A DNA stretch of 64,000 bases from Alisma plantago-aquatica. Taxonomy: Eukaryota; Streptophyta; Magnoliopsida; Alismatales; Alismataceae. Shown here in pieces: positions 1 through 11,880 of the stretch (within the stretch, counting starts at the first letter, position 1; each line of letters begins with the position of its first letter). A program made the position numbers and the translations under genes. The stretch lies in NCBI GenBank assembly GCA_963693085.1, contig OY856409.1:507647803-507711802 (forward strand), in the 5' to 3' direction. Under the pieces are notes generated by a model that saw only the letters and a list, made by a program, of their open reading frames with translations, ran no database searches and had not been told where the DNA came from.

Positions 1-273
1 AGTGGCACCTAAGGGCGAGGATGTGGCCAAGCATCACAAGCTGGATTGTCTGCTCAAGGAAGCAGAGGGTGTGGATGACATCAACAAATGACTCGATTCT
101 ATGCTATGAGTCAGCCTGAGGCGATAGTCAACCCACGAGTGGTGGAAGGTCAGATGGAGTTATTTGATTCTGATTTGTCTTCTTCTTGTTGTATATCTGT
201 TCTGGTTGACCGGGGTGCTACACACTCTTTTATCGCTCATAGTATGCTTGATAGTTGTCTTTTGCATGTTAGT
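1..273 (+). pseudogene. Left half of an old Ty3/gypsy gag-protease region (family L)
   Basis: This is the tail of a gag protein followed by the first half of a retropepsin. From base 88 an open frame reads a linker (RFYAMSQPEA, VVEGQMEL) and then the protease active-site block LVDRGATHSFI near 207-240. The usual D-S/T-G catalytic triad is D-R-G here. Bases 1-87 are in frame with gag-linker residues (GRG, GQASQAG) and contain stops. The same linker is recognisable on the minus strand of the gag-only element near 61750-61920, so both belong to one family. The frame is cut at 273 by gypsy element A and resumes at 11132. It is not functional. Confidence 0.8.
269..273. repeat. Target-site duplication TTAGT of element A (left copy)
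   Basis: TTAGT stands directly before the LTR start at 274 and again at 11127-11131 directly after the LTR end. Five bases is the normal duplication length for Ty3/gypsy integrase. The protease reading frame of the interrupted host element continues across it. Confidence 0.93.
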
Positions 274-1445
274 TGTTACAACCCCAAATTTTGGGTTCCT
301 TTGGTGAGAAATATAATTTCTCATATTAAAGATATTTGGACAAATAATGATATAATTTGTTGTGAATAAAAATGGGTTTCGTTTAAAATAACCTTGTTGT
401 TTGATTTGTGGGCTTTTTTTGGCTATTGGGCCCAATAACAAGGAAATTCAATTAATTAATGAATAATTGGGTTTTTGGAGAAAAGAGAGGGTGGAAACCT
501 CTAGAAAGCAAAAGAGCTTAATCCAAAGATGGATTTCGTGCCTCTTGGGTTCCTTGGATTCCAAGGAGTCCAAAGTTGTAAGGAAAATGCAATAAGAACA
601 GAAAAGATCAATTAAGTATTTCTTTATTAAGAAAGAAATTGAAAATAATGGTAAAATGTGGAAAACAAGTGAAAAGAGGTATAATTGAGTTATCCTTGGT
701 GGAATTTCGTATTCCAAGGATTCATAATGATAAAAGGAATACTAATGAGGAAAATAAAAGAGAAATAAAGAGAAATCTTCAAAAAGAGATATTTTAATGA
801 GAAATAAGTAAGATAATAAGAAAAAGGATGAAAGATAAAGAAAGAGGCTAAAGAAATATCCCCAAGATGGGATTTCGAGACATTAAGGTTCCTTGAGGTT
901 CAAGGAACTCAAAATCATAATTTAATAGCAAAGGAAAGGGAAAATAGGTGAAAATATGTATAATTAAGATATATCATGCATTTAAAGAAAAGGAACGTTT
1001 CCTTTGAGATAATGCGCCCAATTTTGGTAGATTACGTCATTATGGACTTTCCCTCCAAATTTTAGATTAATTGGATTTTTCGTTTGGGAGTTATAGCTTT
1101 TACGATATTTCCTAAAGTAAATGGGTAATCTTCAAATTGTATTAAATGTCACGATTCCTAATATGATTCCTTTAATCTGGCGTGCGTGTTTAGAGTCGTC
1201 AGATCTAGATCTGACGGTGATGATCCCATCTTCTAGCTTGTGTCTGGCTGGGAAAGTAAGGACAGGACTCGATTCTTTCCTTGGTCATTTCTGTGCCGAT
1301 CAATGCGCAAGAGAATTTGGAAACACTTTAGGTAGATCTGTGAGATCCTTGCGGGCAGATCTATCCTAGATTTTTCCTGTCTTGGGGTCTCTAGAAGAAT
1401 CCGATATCCTAGGGACCCTTCCGGTGGTACACCATAGCCACAGGC

Positions 1446-1453
1446 TATATAAG
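1446..1453 (+). promoter_or_regulatory. TATA box of the element A 5' LTR
   Basis: TATATAAG is followed by GGGGGGTGCATCCCCTC, and the block from here to about 1700 is clearly more GC-rich than the rest of the LTR. The motif is conserved in the 3' LTR at 9037. The position implies a U3 of about 1.2 kb and a transcript start near 1475-1480. No start site can be proven from sequence. Confidence 0.65.
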
Positions 1454-2545
1454 GGGGGTGCATCCCCTCTGTGAGAGTAAACGATATTCCGCGAGATCCT
1501 ATGGGACCTGCCGACGCAGTTCTAGCCCTCAATCTTTCCCTCTCGAACCTCCCTTACACCGCAGACCCCCCTGGTTGCTGCCGGAGACCCCTTTTAGTTG
1601 TCTCTGCAACTCCGGCCGTGTCGGGAGCAATTAGAAGCACCAATGAGTTCGTACGGGTGCAGCGGAGGTCATGGAAGCTGGTTTGTTTGCTTCGGGAGGT
1701 AGGATCTCAAAGTCAACACCGAGGTTGACCACGGCCTGACATTTCATCGTGAGCGAGAGCAGGCTCGTGAGGTTGAAGAAGAGGCTGACGAAAAGACCTC
1801 CCTACCCCTGAGTGGAACACCGCGAGGTAAGGGCGCAAGCGTCAATTAGTTATCTTTAGTCGCTGACGTGTCAACCAGCCATTGGCTGGGAGTGATTAAA
1901 ATAGAAAAATTCATAACTATTTAATAGTAGCTCAGTTGGGGACATATAATACATGAATCTTGATCAGAAAAACGTGAGGAAGCCAATAAAAATATAATGG
2001 GAACCCAACATTGCTTGCAATTGAAAAAGTACCCCAAGTTATCACCTTTGATGTAGTAAATGATGATAAAACCCTAATTTGATATGGAACTCGTTTTTAA
2101 TGACTATTTCAGGTTAATACTAACCTATTAAGAATAAAAGGGAGAGTTAAATTTGGATAAGGTAGTTTCATGCTTGTTTTAGGGTTAGAAACCCTAATTG
2201 GAGAAAATATGGGTTTTAATGGGTTCAATCTGAAAAGATAACTATAGAACTGAGTTTTCATAATTATATCCCTTAAGTTGGTGATTAGGGTTTTCTAATG
2301 GATGAAGGGGGAATTAATATTAAATGGAATACACTTATGCATTATCATGATGAAGTATGAATTATCAATTCGAAGGAAACTAAAGGTGGTAATTGAGTCT
2401 AATGATCTTGAAGCAACTTAAAAGAGATAAAGATGGTAGTTTTAGTATAGAAGAGAATTAATGGACTTTAACTGTGCCTATGATTTCGAAATTAGGGTTT
2501 GCGAAATAAGAGGGAATTAAATGTGATAAAAGTATTATGAAGGCT

Positions 2546-2584
2546 AAAACCCTAATAAAACCCTAATTATGGTTAAAACCCTAA
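2546..2584 (+). repeat. Cluster of telobox-like AAACCCTAA motifs
   Basis: Three copies of AAAACCCTAA occur in 39 bp. More single copies of ACCCTAA or TTAGGGTT lie between 2070 and 2600. The same set is in the 3' LTR near 10135-10175. The spacing is irregular, so this is not telomeric DNA. Teloboxes in plants can bind Myb-type proteins, but any role here is inference. Confidence 0.55.
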
Positions 2585-2940
2585 AAAGGGGTAAATAACC
2601 TAGGCAACAACTAGGATGAATGGATCAAGATGATGAATTTAATGATAAAGAAATTGGATGTCTTTTTCAGGAATAATTGTGTGTGCGCTTGCTTGAATCT
2701 TGGTTGATTGGTTATTTTTGCATTCAAATATGCTTAACGGGTATGTGGTTAATTATGAATAACCGCTTTAGTTTCCCGATGGATTCCCGGATGTTTAATC
2801 GCATTGAATGCAACTAAATTGTTTGGATGTTCATATTGCAATTATAAAGTGACTATGACTATCACCATTTAATATAAATGTGTAAATCCTGCACCTACAT
2901 GCACCCTGATGGAAGATGCCATAAAGGTCAGGCCCAGGAG

Positions 2941-3080
2941 GGTAGACCAATGGGCACCATGAGAGGTGACCCTAGACACCAAGCTCGGGAATGAGAAGGT
3001 GGTCGATGAGGCAAGACTAAGGAGCACCATGAGAGGTGACTCCCAGGCACCAAGCTCGGGATTGAGAAGGTGGCCTTAAG
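2941..3080 (+). repeat. Imperfect 70-bp tandem duplication inside the LTR
   Basis: GCACCATGAGAGGTGAC occurs at 2954 and 3024. It is followed in both copies by CACCAAGCTCGGGA and GAGAAGGTGG. The pair is also present in the 3' LTR at about 10516-10655, so it predates the last transposition of the element. Confidence 0.75.
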
Positions 3081-3535
3081 TCAAATCCAGGGTTAGGGCA
3101 ACAGCGGTGGGGATTGTCACATGGAAAAATGTACATTGACTTGTTAATTACTTTGATTGCAATACTTAAATTGTTAGACTTAATTGTGAAATTTTGGTTG
3201 CCTCTACATACCAGCAATTGTTGATCGATGTTTTGTTTGTCGGCGTTTTAGGTAATATCCTGAAAAACACAAACAGTAAAGTGGCACATCATGAAATTAA
3301 GAAATAAAGTGCAAGGAGGATTAGATAGAGTATTTCAAGCTATGGATAGTTAGATTTCCAAGTTTTATAAAGGTAAGTAAAAGTTTTAATTTTTGTACCC
3401 AATTCCAGTTTAGTTAGTAGAATTTTATAATTATTGTTGATTATATGTTGAACCTTTGATCCTGTAAATTGATTATGGCTCTGACCTTCGGGTCTCCCTT
3501 AATTGGGGGTTACCGGGAGGCGGGGTTGTTACAAT

Positions 3536-3547
3536 TGGTATCAGAGC
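3536..3547 (+). other. Primer binding site (tRNA-iMet) of element A
   Basis: TGGTATCAGAGC lies two bases after the 5' LTR end. It is complementary to the 3' end of plant initiator tRNA-Met, the usual primer of chromovirus and many copia elements. It fixes the right border of the LTR and the plus orientation. Confidence 0.93.
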
Positions 3548-6500
3548 GTAGGTTCTCCATCTAATCATCAATAATTATTAAATTTTACAAATTCCATAAA
3601 ACTGAGGGAGTTATTAGAGGAGTGTCCGAAAGACTGAGGTGTCTAGAAAAGGATCACTTCCGAGGGCTGGCAAGATTTTCCTCCGCACCGCTAGTCGGAA
3701 TACGAGGACTCCCGGATTGTGTGACTGCCTGGCCAAAGTCTTAGGGTATGAATCGAAATAAGATACCTTTAGGAATCTCTCATCTTGTTCATCCCTTCTC
3801 AACTCAAATTCTATTAAGGACCTTAAGGATTAGGGTTTTCTCTCTTTTCCTCACCCTCTTGAGGTATGTGTAAGGTTGATAAGGATTAAGGAATCCTCCA
3901 TCAAATTAATAAAAAGAATGTAAATAAGATGTCATGGACATAAGCTTAATAGAGTAAGCGTAAAGAAATAGATACATGCTTAGTTCATATGACATGAGTT
4001 GTCATTGCCTCAGGAGAGATCTGAGGATAGACCCCCTTGGCAGGAGGATGTGTAGAGAGAGTTAGTCTTAGAGGTGGAGACCTCCATTAAAGGTAGAGAC
4101 CTAGCACATCCTTTGAGGATGATGTTAACGCTAACCCTAAGTGAAGTTTATAGAGAGAGAGATATGACATGATGAGTTAGATGTCATGGTAGACTGAGTG
4201 TTTGGATAGATATGCCTTTGGTTTGCCACACGAGCCATGAGAGGGTAGATGACCTAGTACCTTTGGTGACCCAACCCTAGAGAGGGTCGTGCATGCCATA
4301 GCGAAGGATAGCTTCTTCATGGATGAGGTCATAGGAGAACCTATAGTTACCCTATGGGCTTGTGCAAGTAGGGTATAGCATGCACCCAGAATACATCAGT
4401 GGTACGATAGTAGGTTGAAACCCTGGCCAGAAGGGCATGATGAGATAAGCATAAAGAGATATGACTAATCTTGAGCCAAACATGAGTTGAGCATAGGCTT
4501 CAACCACATAGGGGTTTTCTTGAGAACATAAGCCTTCATGCAGAAGGGACCTCTAGTAGGTATGGTTGGAGGTGGTTTTAGTGCTAGAGAGAGAGGCAGG
4601 ACCCCAGCGAGGAGGTTGGAAGTCTAAAACCCTAAAACTTGAGGAATAGTGGGGGAGTTAAGGATGATATGACCTACGTGGATGATAGTGGTTGCCTTAT
4701 GCTTGATTCATGGAGGCTGATGATATCTTGGTTGCCTTTAGAGGAACCAAACCCTAGAAAGAGGACGATGCTTCTAGTACCCATGGTATAAGTGGTTACC
4801 TACTGGATGAGATAAAGAGTGCTTTAGACCCTGAGGAGGTTTAAGTAACCAGTTGTGAGGCTTTGGTTTCCCTGGATGAGGACTCAACTCCGAAGTGAAA
4901 GATCATGGAAGTAAATGACATACCTTGGACATGCTTGATTCGTGGTTAAGAGGTTGTGCATGCAGTTGGACACCCAAAGGTGAATCTAGGGTTTCTAGGC
5001 CTAAGGGGGGAAGCAGTGTACCCGATGTTCATGATAATAATTGAGTCTCTCTAGCTTTGAGCATGTGTAGAGGGAAAAGAAACCCCTTAAGGTATGTGTG
5101 ATGAACCCCTCACAACTAAGTTGGTCTAATGTTGAGGAAAGAGAGCATGTATAACCTAGCATGGTTTAATAGGTGGTCTGATGGTGCCTTAGTAGCTGCT
5201 GGGATAGGCATGCTCATGTGAATATAAACCCTAAGGATGCTTGTGACCTTTGTTATAAAGGTGTAGTTTCCTCCCATCCTGGGAGAGGGACCCTTTGGTA
5301 GGGAGTTTAACAGTTTGGTTGGTTCTGAGGTAACCTAAAGAGGTTTTCTAGGATCTTGAGAAGCTAAGTAAAATAATGAACATGTAGACCCATAGTTAAC
5401 CATCTCTAAGTGCATGTGGATGTGTTACCATGGAGGTAACTGATATGGGGCCTGACCAAGGTAGGTTAGTTGCCATGACCCTTATGAAAGGATGAAAGAC
5501 AACCCATGAATGCAGAGGGAGATGATGAAGGCTAGGGTAAGGTTCTAAGTTGAACAGGTACTATAACAGAATCCTAAGTCTATCCTTGGGTCAGGTAGGG
5601 ATAAGACCGATGGAAGAAGGAGTTGCCTAATTACCTAGTTGCACATGACCATAGGGTCGGGAGGTAACAACTATCATTGTCTGTGGGCCATGGGTTAGGA
5701 GATTGATCACCTTCATGAACTCATGGGACCCAAAGGGCAGATGAGTAGGGCACTCTCTGGATGCATAAAGGAAAAGGGATGACCCCAAAAGTGCCGGCAC
5801 CCTATAGACCTAGAGGAGACGACAAAGGATTGTGTTTAGACCAAGTAGGTTTGAGACCAGTTTTTCCATGGAAGTAATTTTTGATATCATGATGTTTGTG
5901 ATGAAGAGACATAGGTGGCACATTTCAACTTAGATTTTAAAGTGTACTGGCAAGGTGGGTTGTGCCATCTCTACTCTTGGAACAGGAAGCACTCTGTATT
6001 TGGACTGCAGCCAAATGCTTATTTCCTCTTGTTATGGGAGTGAGAGGTAGGACAGTACGCATGCCTTACACCAAGGATAAAGATGATGTAAGTTGGAACG
6101 TGGCTACAAGGTATGAGGATAGAGATGATAACATACCCTGGTGAAGTGAATGATACATGGATGGTTTGCAAACACTAAGCGAGTTAGTGTAGTCATCTTA
6201 TGAGGATGTTTTATCAGGAACTATGTGGAATTTGCAAGTTAACCAAAGTCGAGTTTGATCACAGTGAGGATGAGCTCAGAGCTTCTTGATGAAGATAGAC
6301 TTAGAGTTTGAGATGAGATGATAAATATAATACATGGAGGTGTATGCTACCTAACACTTAAGGATGAGAGGTGGTAATGAATGCTCTGGTTGAGATCTAG
6401 CTTCCTAATTTAGTTAGAGGCTAGAAGAAGTTGAGGTTGTTTGGCTAACCCTAAGTTTGAAAATAAGATGTGTTTTGACTAACACTCAGATGTAATAAGA

Positions 6501-7019
6501 TATGTTGAACAAGTTAATGGTTGTTTGGGTAGCCAGTTTAGTCCTTGATGTAGTAAAAGGATGGTGATAGAACCTCAGATGTTCTTCTTTGGAAAGAAAA
6601 GTGATGAAACCCTGATGAGAGTGGCTTAGGGTTTCTGGGGTATCAAGCTTGAGGAATCATGACATGCAGGAGGTCATGATATACCTTGGTACTACAAAGG
6701 TGGTAAGTGATGGTAGCATTCTAGATGCTTAAAACAAAGTTGCATGTAGCATGTAGCCATGCAAGCCAGGAAGTGAAGGACGAACACCATTAACCCAGTG
6801 CATGGATATAAAGTATAAAGAGTTCCCGAGAGGGAATGGGAGTTCATCATTATGGATGTTGTGAGTCTCTCCTAGACCAAGAAGGTCAAGATACAATATG
6901 GGTTATGGTAGATTGCCTTACCTAGATGACATGAGAAAGGAAGAGTTCTGTCAAGGGATAGATCTGGTTGAACTACATATGAAAAGAGGTGGTTCAACTA
7001 CACCATGATGCAAGTTTAA
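3548..7019 (+). other. Internal region of element A without readable coding sequence
   Basis: This is 3.5 kb where gag, protease and reverse transcriptase would be expected. No frame stays open beyond about 60 codons, and I recognise no gag, RT or RNase H motif. Purine-rich, AGG- and GATG-rich text suggests old coding DNA with many indels, but this cannot be shown. The short ORF at 5962-6144 has no recognisable product. Confidence 0.6.
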
Positions 7020-7857
7020 AAGTTCTTGGGTATGACCAAGGTTCACTTCCATGAGGTGGAAGTGGATACATGAAGAACTCGATAATAGAACAAGTTTATC
7101 ACCCCATACTAATGGACCATATGATCCAGACTAGAGGGTCTGATGAGAGCATGTGTGCTCATTCAGGGTGATACATAGAGACAATTCTTAAGATGTGATG
7201 TTAACCACCATACACTTTATCGGGATGCAAGAAGTCTTATAGAGAGGTTGTGTCAGTCACCACTTCATTAAGATGATGTTGGTGAAGGAGGCCTCACGAA
7301 GGTCAGAAAAGAATCACAGTGTGTGCAGATGAAGTCGCTTTGATCGTGCAATGGCTGAGAGAGAGATCCAGTGGTGACATAAGTCATGAGTTGATACAAA
7401 GCAGACTGACATGCAATTCACTGTGGGAGAATATGTGATGTAAAAATCCGACCCCTCTGAGCTACAGCTGAGAAAGCTGAGTCCCCGATATATGGGTCCA
7501 TTTGAGATGGATTGGTGGATATGTTGTGTTTAGCCTTGCCCCTCTGGATAACATGATGTATAATGTGTTACATAAGTTCAATCTATAGCACTATGTGAGG
7601 TACCTAAGCCATGTGTTGAGCCCTGAACCTATTCAGCTTTTGAGAGGCTGACATGTCTCGAGTCACCTATGAGGGTACGATATACCAAGGTAAGAAAGAA
7701 CTCAGATGGAAGAATATGAGATGATGAAGGTTCTTGGGAAGAACCATGGAAAGGGTGAAGCCACATGGGAGCCATGATGGACACATGAAAGGCTTATCCT
7801 GTTTGTTTGCTTGCTTGATGGAATTTTGAGGGCAAAATTCTCATAAGAGGGGAAGGA
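7020..7857 (+). pseudogene. Decayed gypsy integrase and chromodomain-like tail, element A
   Basis: Scattered frames resemble the integrase of Ty3/gypsy elements. Near 7130-7180 GLMRACVL corresponds to the conserved RACVL stretch. Near 7220-7260 RDARSLIERLCQSP corresponds to the segment ending in CRSP. Near 7470-7515 LSPRYMGPFEM corresponds to the SPRYIGPFEI block of the C-terminal domain. Near 7735-7775 a frame reading GEATWEP resembles the EATWE core of a chromodomain. Stops and frameshifts separate all pieces, so no protein can be made. A chromodomain would place the element among chromoviruses. Confidence 0.65.
7845..7857 (+). other. Polypurine tract of element A
   Basis: AAGAGGGGAAGGA directly precedes the 3' LTR start at 7858. 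Such tracts prime plus-strand synthesis. It confirms the orientation and the LTR border. Confidence 0.88.
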
Positions 7858-10800
7858 TGTTACAACCCCAAATTTTGGGTTCCTTTGGTGAGAAATGTAA
7901 TTTCTCATATTAAAGATATTTGGACAAATAATGATATAATTTGTTGTGAATAAATGAGTTTCATTTAAAATAACCTTGTTGTTTGATTTGTGGGATTTTT
8001 TTGGCTATTGGGCCCAATAACAAGGAAATTCAATTAATTAATGAATAATTGGGTTTTTGGAGAAAATAGAGGGTGGAAACCTCTAGAAAGAAAAAGAGCT
8101 TAATCCAAAGATGGATTTCGTGCCTCTTGGGTTCCTTGGATTCCAAGGAGTCCAAAGTTGTAAGGAAAATGCAATAAGAAGAGAAAAGATCAATTAAGTA
8201 TTTCTTTATTAAGAAAGAAATTGAAAATAATGGTAAAATGTGGAAAACAAGTGAAAAGAGGTATAATTGAGTTATCCTTGGTGGAATTTCGTATTCCAAG
8301 GATTCATAATGATAAAAGGAATACTAATGAGGAAAATAAAAGAGAAATAAAGAGAAATCTTCAAAAAGAGATATTTTAATGAGAAATAAGTAAGATAATA
8401 AGAAAAAGGATGAAAGATAAAGAAAGAGGCTAAAGAAATATCCCCAAGATGGGATTTCGAGCCATTAAGGTTCCTTGAGGTTCAAGGAACTCAAAATCAT
8501 AATTTAATAGCAAAGGAAAGAGAAAATAGGTGAAATATGTATAATTAAGAGATATCATGCATTTAAAGAAAAGGAACGTTTCCTTTGAGATAATGCGCCC
8601 AATTTTGGTAGAGAGGTAGATTAAGTCATTATGGACTTTCCCTCCAAATTTGAGATTAATTGAATTTTTCGTTTGGGAGTTATAGATTTTACAATATTTC
8701 CTAAAGTAAATGGGTAATCTTCAAATTGTATTAAATGTCACGATTCCTAATATGATTCCTTTAATCTGGTGCGCGTGTTTAGAGTCATCAGATCTAGATC
8801 TGATGGTGATGATCCCATCTTCTAGCTTGCGTCTGGCTGTGAAAGTAAGGACATGACTCGATTCTTTCCTTGGTCGTTTCCGTGCCAATCAATGCGCGAG
8901 AGAATTTGGAAACACTTTAGGTAGATCCGTGAGATCCTTGCGGGCAGATCTATCCTAGATTTTGCCTGTCTTGGGGTCTCTAGAAGAATCCCCTATATCC
9001 CAGGGACCCCGACGGCGGTACACCATAGCCACGGGCTATATAAGGGGGGTGCATCCCCTCTGTGAGAGTAAATGATATTCCGCGAGATCCTACGGGACCT
9101 GCCGACGCAGTTCTAGCCCTCAATCTTTCCCTCTCGAACCTCCCTTACACCGCAGACCCCCCTGGTTGCCGCCGGAGACCCCTTTTAGTTGTCTCTGCAA
9201 CTCTAGCCGTGTCGGGAGCAATTAGAAGCACCAATGAGTTCGTATGGGTGCAACGGAGGTCATGGAAGCTGGTTTGTTTGCTTCGGGAGGTAGGATCTTA
9301 AAGTCAACACCGAGGTTGACCACGGCCTGACATTGCATCGTGAGCGAGAGCAGGCTCGTGAGGTTGAAGAAGAGGCTGATTAAAAGACCTCCATACCCCT
9401 GAGTGGAACACCGCGAGGTAAGGGCGCAAGCGTCAATTAGTTATCTTTAGTCACTGACGTGTCAACCAACCATTGGCTGGGAGTGATTAAAATAGAAAAA
9501 TTCATAACTATTTAACAGTAGCTCAGTTGGGGACATATAATACATGAATCTTGATCAGAAAAACGTGAGGAAGCAAATACAAATATAATGGGAACCCGAT
9601 ATTACTTTCAATTGAAAAAGTACCCCAAGTTATCACCTTTGATGTAGTAAATGATGATAAAACCCTAATTTGATATGGAACTCGTTTTTAATGACTATTT
9701 CAGGTTAATACTAACCTATTAAGAATAAAAGGGAGAGTTAAATTTGGATAAGGTAGTTTCATGCTTGTTTTAGGGTTAGAAACCCTAACTGGAGAAAATA
9801 TGGGTTTTAATGGGTTCAATCCGAAAAGATAACTATAGAACTGAGTTTTCATAATAAAATACCCTTAAGTTGGTGATTAGGGTTTTCTAATGGATGAAGG
9901 GGGAATTAATATTAAATGGAATACACTTATGCATTATCATGATGAAGTATGAATTATCAATTCGAAGGAAACTAAAGGTGTTAATTGAGTCTAATGATTT
10001 TGAAGTAACTTAAAAGAGATAAAGATGGTAGTTTTATTATAGAAGAGAATTAATGGACTTTAACTATGCCTATGATGTCGAATTAGGGTTTGTGAAATAA
10101 GAGGGCATTAAATGTGATAAAAGTATTATGAAGGCTAAAACCCTAATAAAACCCTAATTATGGTTAAAACCCTAAAAAGGGGTAAATAACCTAGGCAACA
10201 ACTAGGATGAATGGATCAAGATGATGAATTTAATGATAAAGAAATTGGGTGCCTTTTTCAGGAATAATTGTGTGTGCGCTTGCTTGAATCTTGGTTGATT
10301 GGTTATTTCTACATTCAAATCTACTTAACAGGTATGTGGTTAATTATGAATAACCGCTTTAGTTTCCCAATGGATTCACGGATGTTTAATCGCATTGAAT
10401 GCAACTAAACTGTTTGGATGTTCATATTGCAATTATAAAGTGACTATGACTATCACCATTTAATATAAATGTGTAAATCCTGCACCTACATGCCACCCTG
10501 ATGGAAGATGCCATAAAGGTCAGGCCCAGGAGGGTAGACCAATGTGCACCATGAGAGGTGACCCTAGACACCAAGCTCGGGAATGAGAAGGTGGTCGATG
10601 AGGCAAGACTAAGGAGCACCATGAGAGGTGACTCCCAGGCACCAAGCTCGGGATTGGGGAGGTAGCCTTAAGTCAAATCCAGGGTTAGGGCAAAAGCGGT
10701 GGGGATTGTCACATGGAAAAATGTAAATTGACTTGTTAATTACTTTGATTGCAATACTTAAAATTGTTAGACTTAATTGTGAAATTTTGGTTGCCTATAC

Positions 10801-11126
10801 ATACCAACAATTGTTGATCGATGTTTTGTTTGTCGGTGTTTTAGGTAATATCTTGAAAAACACAAACAGTAAAGTGGCACATCGTGAAATTAAGAAATAA
10901 AGTGCAAGGAGGATTAGATAGAGTATTTTAAGCTGTGGATAGTTAGATTTCCAAGTTTTATAAAGGTAAGTAAAAGTTTTAATTTTTGTACCCAATTCCA
11001 GTTTAGTTAGTAGAATTTTATAATTATTGTTGATTATATGCTGAACCTTTGATCCTGTAAATTGATTATGGCTCTGACCTTCGGGTCTCCCTTAATTGGG
11101 GGTTACCGGGAGGCGGGGCCATTACA
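7858..11126 (+). repeat. 3' LTR of element A
   Basis: This is a 3.27-kb copy of 274-3533 with the same TG start and CA end, followed by the TTAGT duplication. A TATA box lies at 9037-9044. The terminal bases are GCCATTACA where the 5' copy has GTTGTTACA. Small ORFs (8030-8299 minus, 9062-9301 plus) are shared with the other LTR and have no recognisable product. Confidence 0.93.
9037..9044 (+). promoter_or_regulatory. TATA box of the element A 3' LTR
   Basis: TATATAAG and the GC-rich downstream block match the 5' LTR position 1446. If active, this copy would transcribe outward into the old gypsy protease and the CACTA element. Confidence 0.6.
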
Positions 11127-11131
11127 TTAGT
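11127..11131. repeat. Target-site duplication TTAGT of element A (right copy)
   Basis: Same five bases as 269-273, immediately after the terminal CA of the 3' LTR. Confidence 0.93.
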
Positions 11132-11555
11132 TGTAAGAAAGATAACTTGTTGTTAGAAACCCCTCTTGATGGTTCCTCGATGATTCGAGAGGTGCGTCCA
11201 TCTTGTGTTCTATCCTTTTCAGGACACAACATACAAGTGGATCTCATACCACTTGATATGCATGGATTCAATGTAATCCTTGGAATGGATACCTTAGAGA
11301 GGTATAAGGTTGTGCCGGACTGTGGTTCCAAACAAGTTGTGTTCTCTGATGACGGTAAGACGTGGATCTTCTAGGGAGATAGGAAAATTCTTATGACATA
11401 CAAGCCACCACTCTTGCAAGCCATAGGACACTTGTCCAAGATGTGCATCATGTGTTCTCCAAACATGACCGAATCTGATTGGGAAATGAGATAAATATGG
11501 ATCTTGATGCATCTAGTGCATGCAACTCACTTAGTCATTGGATGCAGATTGGATG
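11132..11555 (+). pseudogene. Right half of the old Ty3/gypsy protease (family L)
   Basis: The open frame through 11374 gives the second half of a retropepsin. It includes the hydrophobic block VDLIPLDMHGFNVILGMDTL and then a YKVVPDC segment, which is the flap-to-C-terminal part of plant gypsy proteases. The frame is in register with bases 88-273 once element A and one TTAGT copy are disregarded. After the stop at 11372-11374 the linker towards RT is still faintly visible to about 11410. No RT follows, because the CACTA element starts at 11556 and the DNA beyond it is not recognisable as RT. Confidence 0.8.
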
Positions 11556-11567
11556 CACTACAACAAA
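11556..11567 (+). repeat. Left terminal inverted repeat of the CACTA element
   Basis: CACTACAACAAA directly after the ATG target duplication. It matches the other end with one mismatch (A versus G at position 8). Confidence 0.88.
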
Positions 11568-11599
11568 CATACTCATTAGCGACCTTTCAGAAATGCCAT

Positions 11600-11880
11600 T
11601 AAAAAAAAGCCAGTAAATAGGTTTAGCGGCATTTGTTGACATTTAAAAAAATGCCTCTAGCGCCAATGCCACTAGGAAGATAGTGGCTTAAGTTGTAAAA
11701 GCCACTAAAGGTTTGTCTTTAGTGGCTACGAATAAAGGCCACTAAACCATCATTTGGCATTTATAAAAAAGCCACTATCCATTAATTGACTTTTATATAA
11801 ATGCCACTATTTTGTATTATGTTGGTGTATGAAAATGTTCTTATTAAGTTTAATGGCGTATAAAAAAAGCCACTAATGAC
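11600..11880. repeat. Left subterminal repeat zone of the CACTA element
   Basis: About ten copies of a short motif appear in both directions (AATGCCACTA, TAGTGGC, AAAAGCCACTA), many next to A-runs. Such arrays in CACTA elements bind the element-coded TNPA/TNP1 protein. The same motif is at the right end. Confidence 0.75.

Larger units (their letters stand above)
274..3533 (+). repeat. 5' LTR of element A
   Basis: This 3.26-kb repeat matches 7858-11126 nearly throughout, with scattered substitutions and small indels (for example a short insertion near 8613-8620 of the other copy). It begins TGTTACAACCCC and ends TGTTACA, directly followed by the primer site. It contains a TATA box at 1446, several AAACCCTAA telobox-like motifs, and a 70-bp internal duplication near its 3' end. 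The apparent short ORFs in it (for example 1121-1369 and 1471-1728) have no recognisable product. Confidence 0.93.
274..11126 (+). mobile_element. Ty3/gypsy LTR retrotransposon, element A (complete outline, dead coding region)
   Basis: Two long direct repeats (274-3533 and 7858-11126) enclose 4.3 kb of internal DNA. A tRNA-iMet primer site lies directly after the first repeat and a polypurine tract directly before the second. The target duplication is TTAGT. The LTRs start TGTTACA and end TTACA. The internal part is too decayed to give an ORF, but integrase and chromodomain-like remnants near 7020-7840 suggest a chromovirus such as Del/Tekay, which also fits the long LTRs and iMet primer. The LTRs differ by only a few bases per hundred while the coding part is unreadable. 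The lineage call is inference. Confidence 0.9.

Noticed and set aside
2546..2584. Interstitial telomere array
   Set aside because: Only three irregularly spaced AAACCCTAA copies, duplicated as part of the LTR, with no tandem heptamer run.
3536..3547. tRNA-like sequence TGGTATCAGAGC (also at 51329 and 63071)
   Set aside because: Only 11-12 bases complementary to the tRNA 3' end, at LTR borders. These are primer sites, not tRNA genes.
5962..6144. 60-codon ORF in element A as a small gene
   Set aside because: Length is within chance expectation, no recognisable product, and surrounded by decayed retrotransposon DNA.
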